Source: Fen-1258 sp964441505
GTDB taxonomy: Bacteria; Bacteroidota; Ignavibacteria; Ignavibacteriales; Melioribacteraceae
DNA length: 64,000 bases
NCBI GenBank assembly: GCA_964441505.1
Contig: CAYTUV010000005.1
Coordinates: 1 to 64,000 of the forward strand
Direction: 5' to 3'
Of the stretch, positions 63,434 through 64,000 are shown piece by piece. The notes under the pieces are model-generated. The model saw only the letters and a program-made list of their open reading frames with translations. It was not told where the DNA came from and did no database searches. Position 1 is the stretch's first letter, and each line of letters starts with the position of its first letter. Both the position numbers and the translations under genes were made by a program.

Positions 63434-64000
63434 ATGATCGAAAATCCGGAATCAAAAAAATCTGTATTCCGCTCTTTCTCTAAAAATTACTGGACCGTAA
63501 TTTTGATGGAGTTTTTTGAGCGGGGTTCTTATTACGGTGTTATGTCCATCCTTTCAGTTTACTTAGTAATGAATGTAAGTGAAGGCGGTCTTGGTTTTTC
63601 AAAAGAGAGTGTCGGTGTAATCAAAAGTACAATTACACCCCTTCTTTATTTCCTCCCGATACTTTCCGGTGCGATTGCCGACCGGTTTGGTTACCGTAAA
63701 ACTCTGATGTTCGCATTCACACTTTTGAGTCTGGGTTATTTTCTAACTTCACTATTTACAGCTTACCATCTGGTCTTTGCAAGTCTGCTTGTTATGGCTG
63801 TCGGTGCAGGATTCTTTAAACCAATTATTTCTGGAACAATTGCGCGAAGCACAAATCAATCAAATTCAACACTCGGATTCGGAATTTTTTATTGGTCGAT
63901 AAATCTTGGCGCCTTTATATTTCCGCTAATTCTTGTTCCGTTTCTTAAGCAATATTCTTATTCATATATTTTTATAATGGCCGCAATCGGTACAGGCTCG
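63434..64000 (+). CDS. POT/MFS-family transporter, N-terminal part (cut by window edge)
   Basis: ATG 63434 opens a frame that runs to the end of the window. It begins MIENPESKKSVFRSFSKNYW and contains the MFS loop motif GAIADRFGYRKTLMF. GFFKPIISGTIAR and FGIFYWSINLGAF match the POT/PTR oligopeptide-transporter signatures. Six helices are visible before the edge. Confidence 0.85.
   Translation, partial: MIENPESKKSVFRSFSKNYWTVILMEFFERGSYYGVMSILSVYLVMNVSEGGLGFSKESVGVIKSTITPLLYFLPILSGAIADRFGYRKTLMFAFTLLSLGYFLTSLFTAYHLVFASLLVMAVGAGFFKPIISGTIARSTNQSNSTLGFGIFYWSINLGAFIFPLILVPFLKQYSYSYIFIMAAIGTGS

Noticed and set aside
1..64000. CRISPR arrays and rRNA genes
   Set aside because: No regularly spaced identical repeats with unique spacers and no rRNA-like segments were seen.

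Overview
The window is AT-rich DNA that looks like Ignavibacteria or a close relative in the Bacteroidota/Chlorobi group. The best evidence is the GH13 protein at 54.6-57.5 kb, which ends in a type IX secretion (Por) sorting domain with an NYPNPFNP motif. Bacteroidota-style lipoproteins, a TonB-dependent receptor and many short dispersed palindromes fit this. Species cannot be named from sequence alone.

Region 1 (1-12.7 kb, all + strand) is a string of mostly unrelated short genes: two DUF4932-like HExxH proteins (one cut by the window edge), a beta-propeller/Ig-like protein, an alpha/beta hydrolase, a short-chain and a medium-chain dehydrogenase, a small HExxH membrane protein, an NAD(P)-binding epimerase-like protein, an MBL-fold hydrolase, a class C beta-lactamase-like serine hydrolase, and an S41 peptidase with a partner. 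Some gaps hold imperfect palindromes.

Region 2 (12,954-53,442) is a roughly 40.5 kb element integrated in a tRNA-Thr(UGU) gene. A 44-bp direct repeat of the tRNA 3' half marks both ends, and a tyrosine integrase sits just inside the left end. A minus-strand operon carries replication and regulation genes: an excisionase-like HTH protein, a small charged protein, a second integrase, a primase-helicase and a Cys-rich protein. An RteC-like protein follows. The main cargo (21.1-39.2 kb, + strand) is one tightly packed operon of 11 genes. It encodes a complete spermidine/putrescine-type ABC importer interleaved with a U32-like/class III aminotransferase fusion. Behind it come a giant histidine-kinase-like protein, a receiver protein, two unknown proteins, an NtrC-like AAA+ regulator and a receiver-HD-APH-kinase fusion. 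I do not recognise this combination and consider it the best candidate for an undescribed system. Next are a minus-strand trio (VirD4/HerA-like ATPase, coiled-coil membrane protein, VWA lipoprotein), two different AbiE-type toxin-antitoxin pairs with their own palindromic operators, a phage-type peptidase/holin cassette, a nuclease, and an ArdC-like anti-restriction gene preceded by a 200-nt nested palindrome. No relaxase was recognised, so the element is either mobilizable or a decayed conjugative element.

Region 3 (53.4-64 kb) is host-like: the intact tRNA-Thr, a decayed second tRNA copy broken by palindromic insertions, an SpoU-type RNA methyltransferase, the secreted GH13 enzyme, a TonB-dependent receptor and an HU protein. 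It ends with a scarred locus holding an IS4-type transposase fragment, a duplicated STAS fragment that shows gene conversion with the intact SulP transporter next door, an ArsP-like permease fragment, and the start of a POT/MFS transporter.
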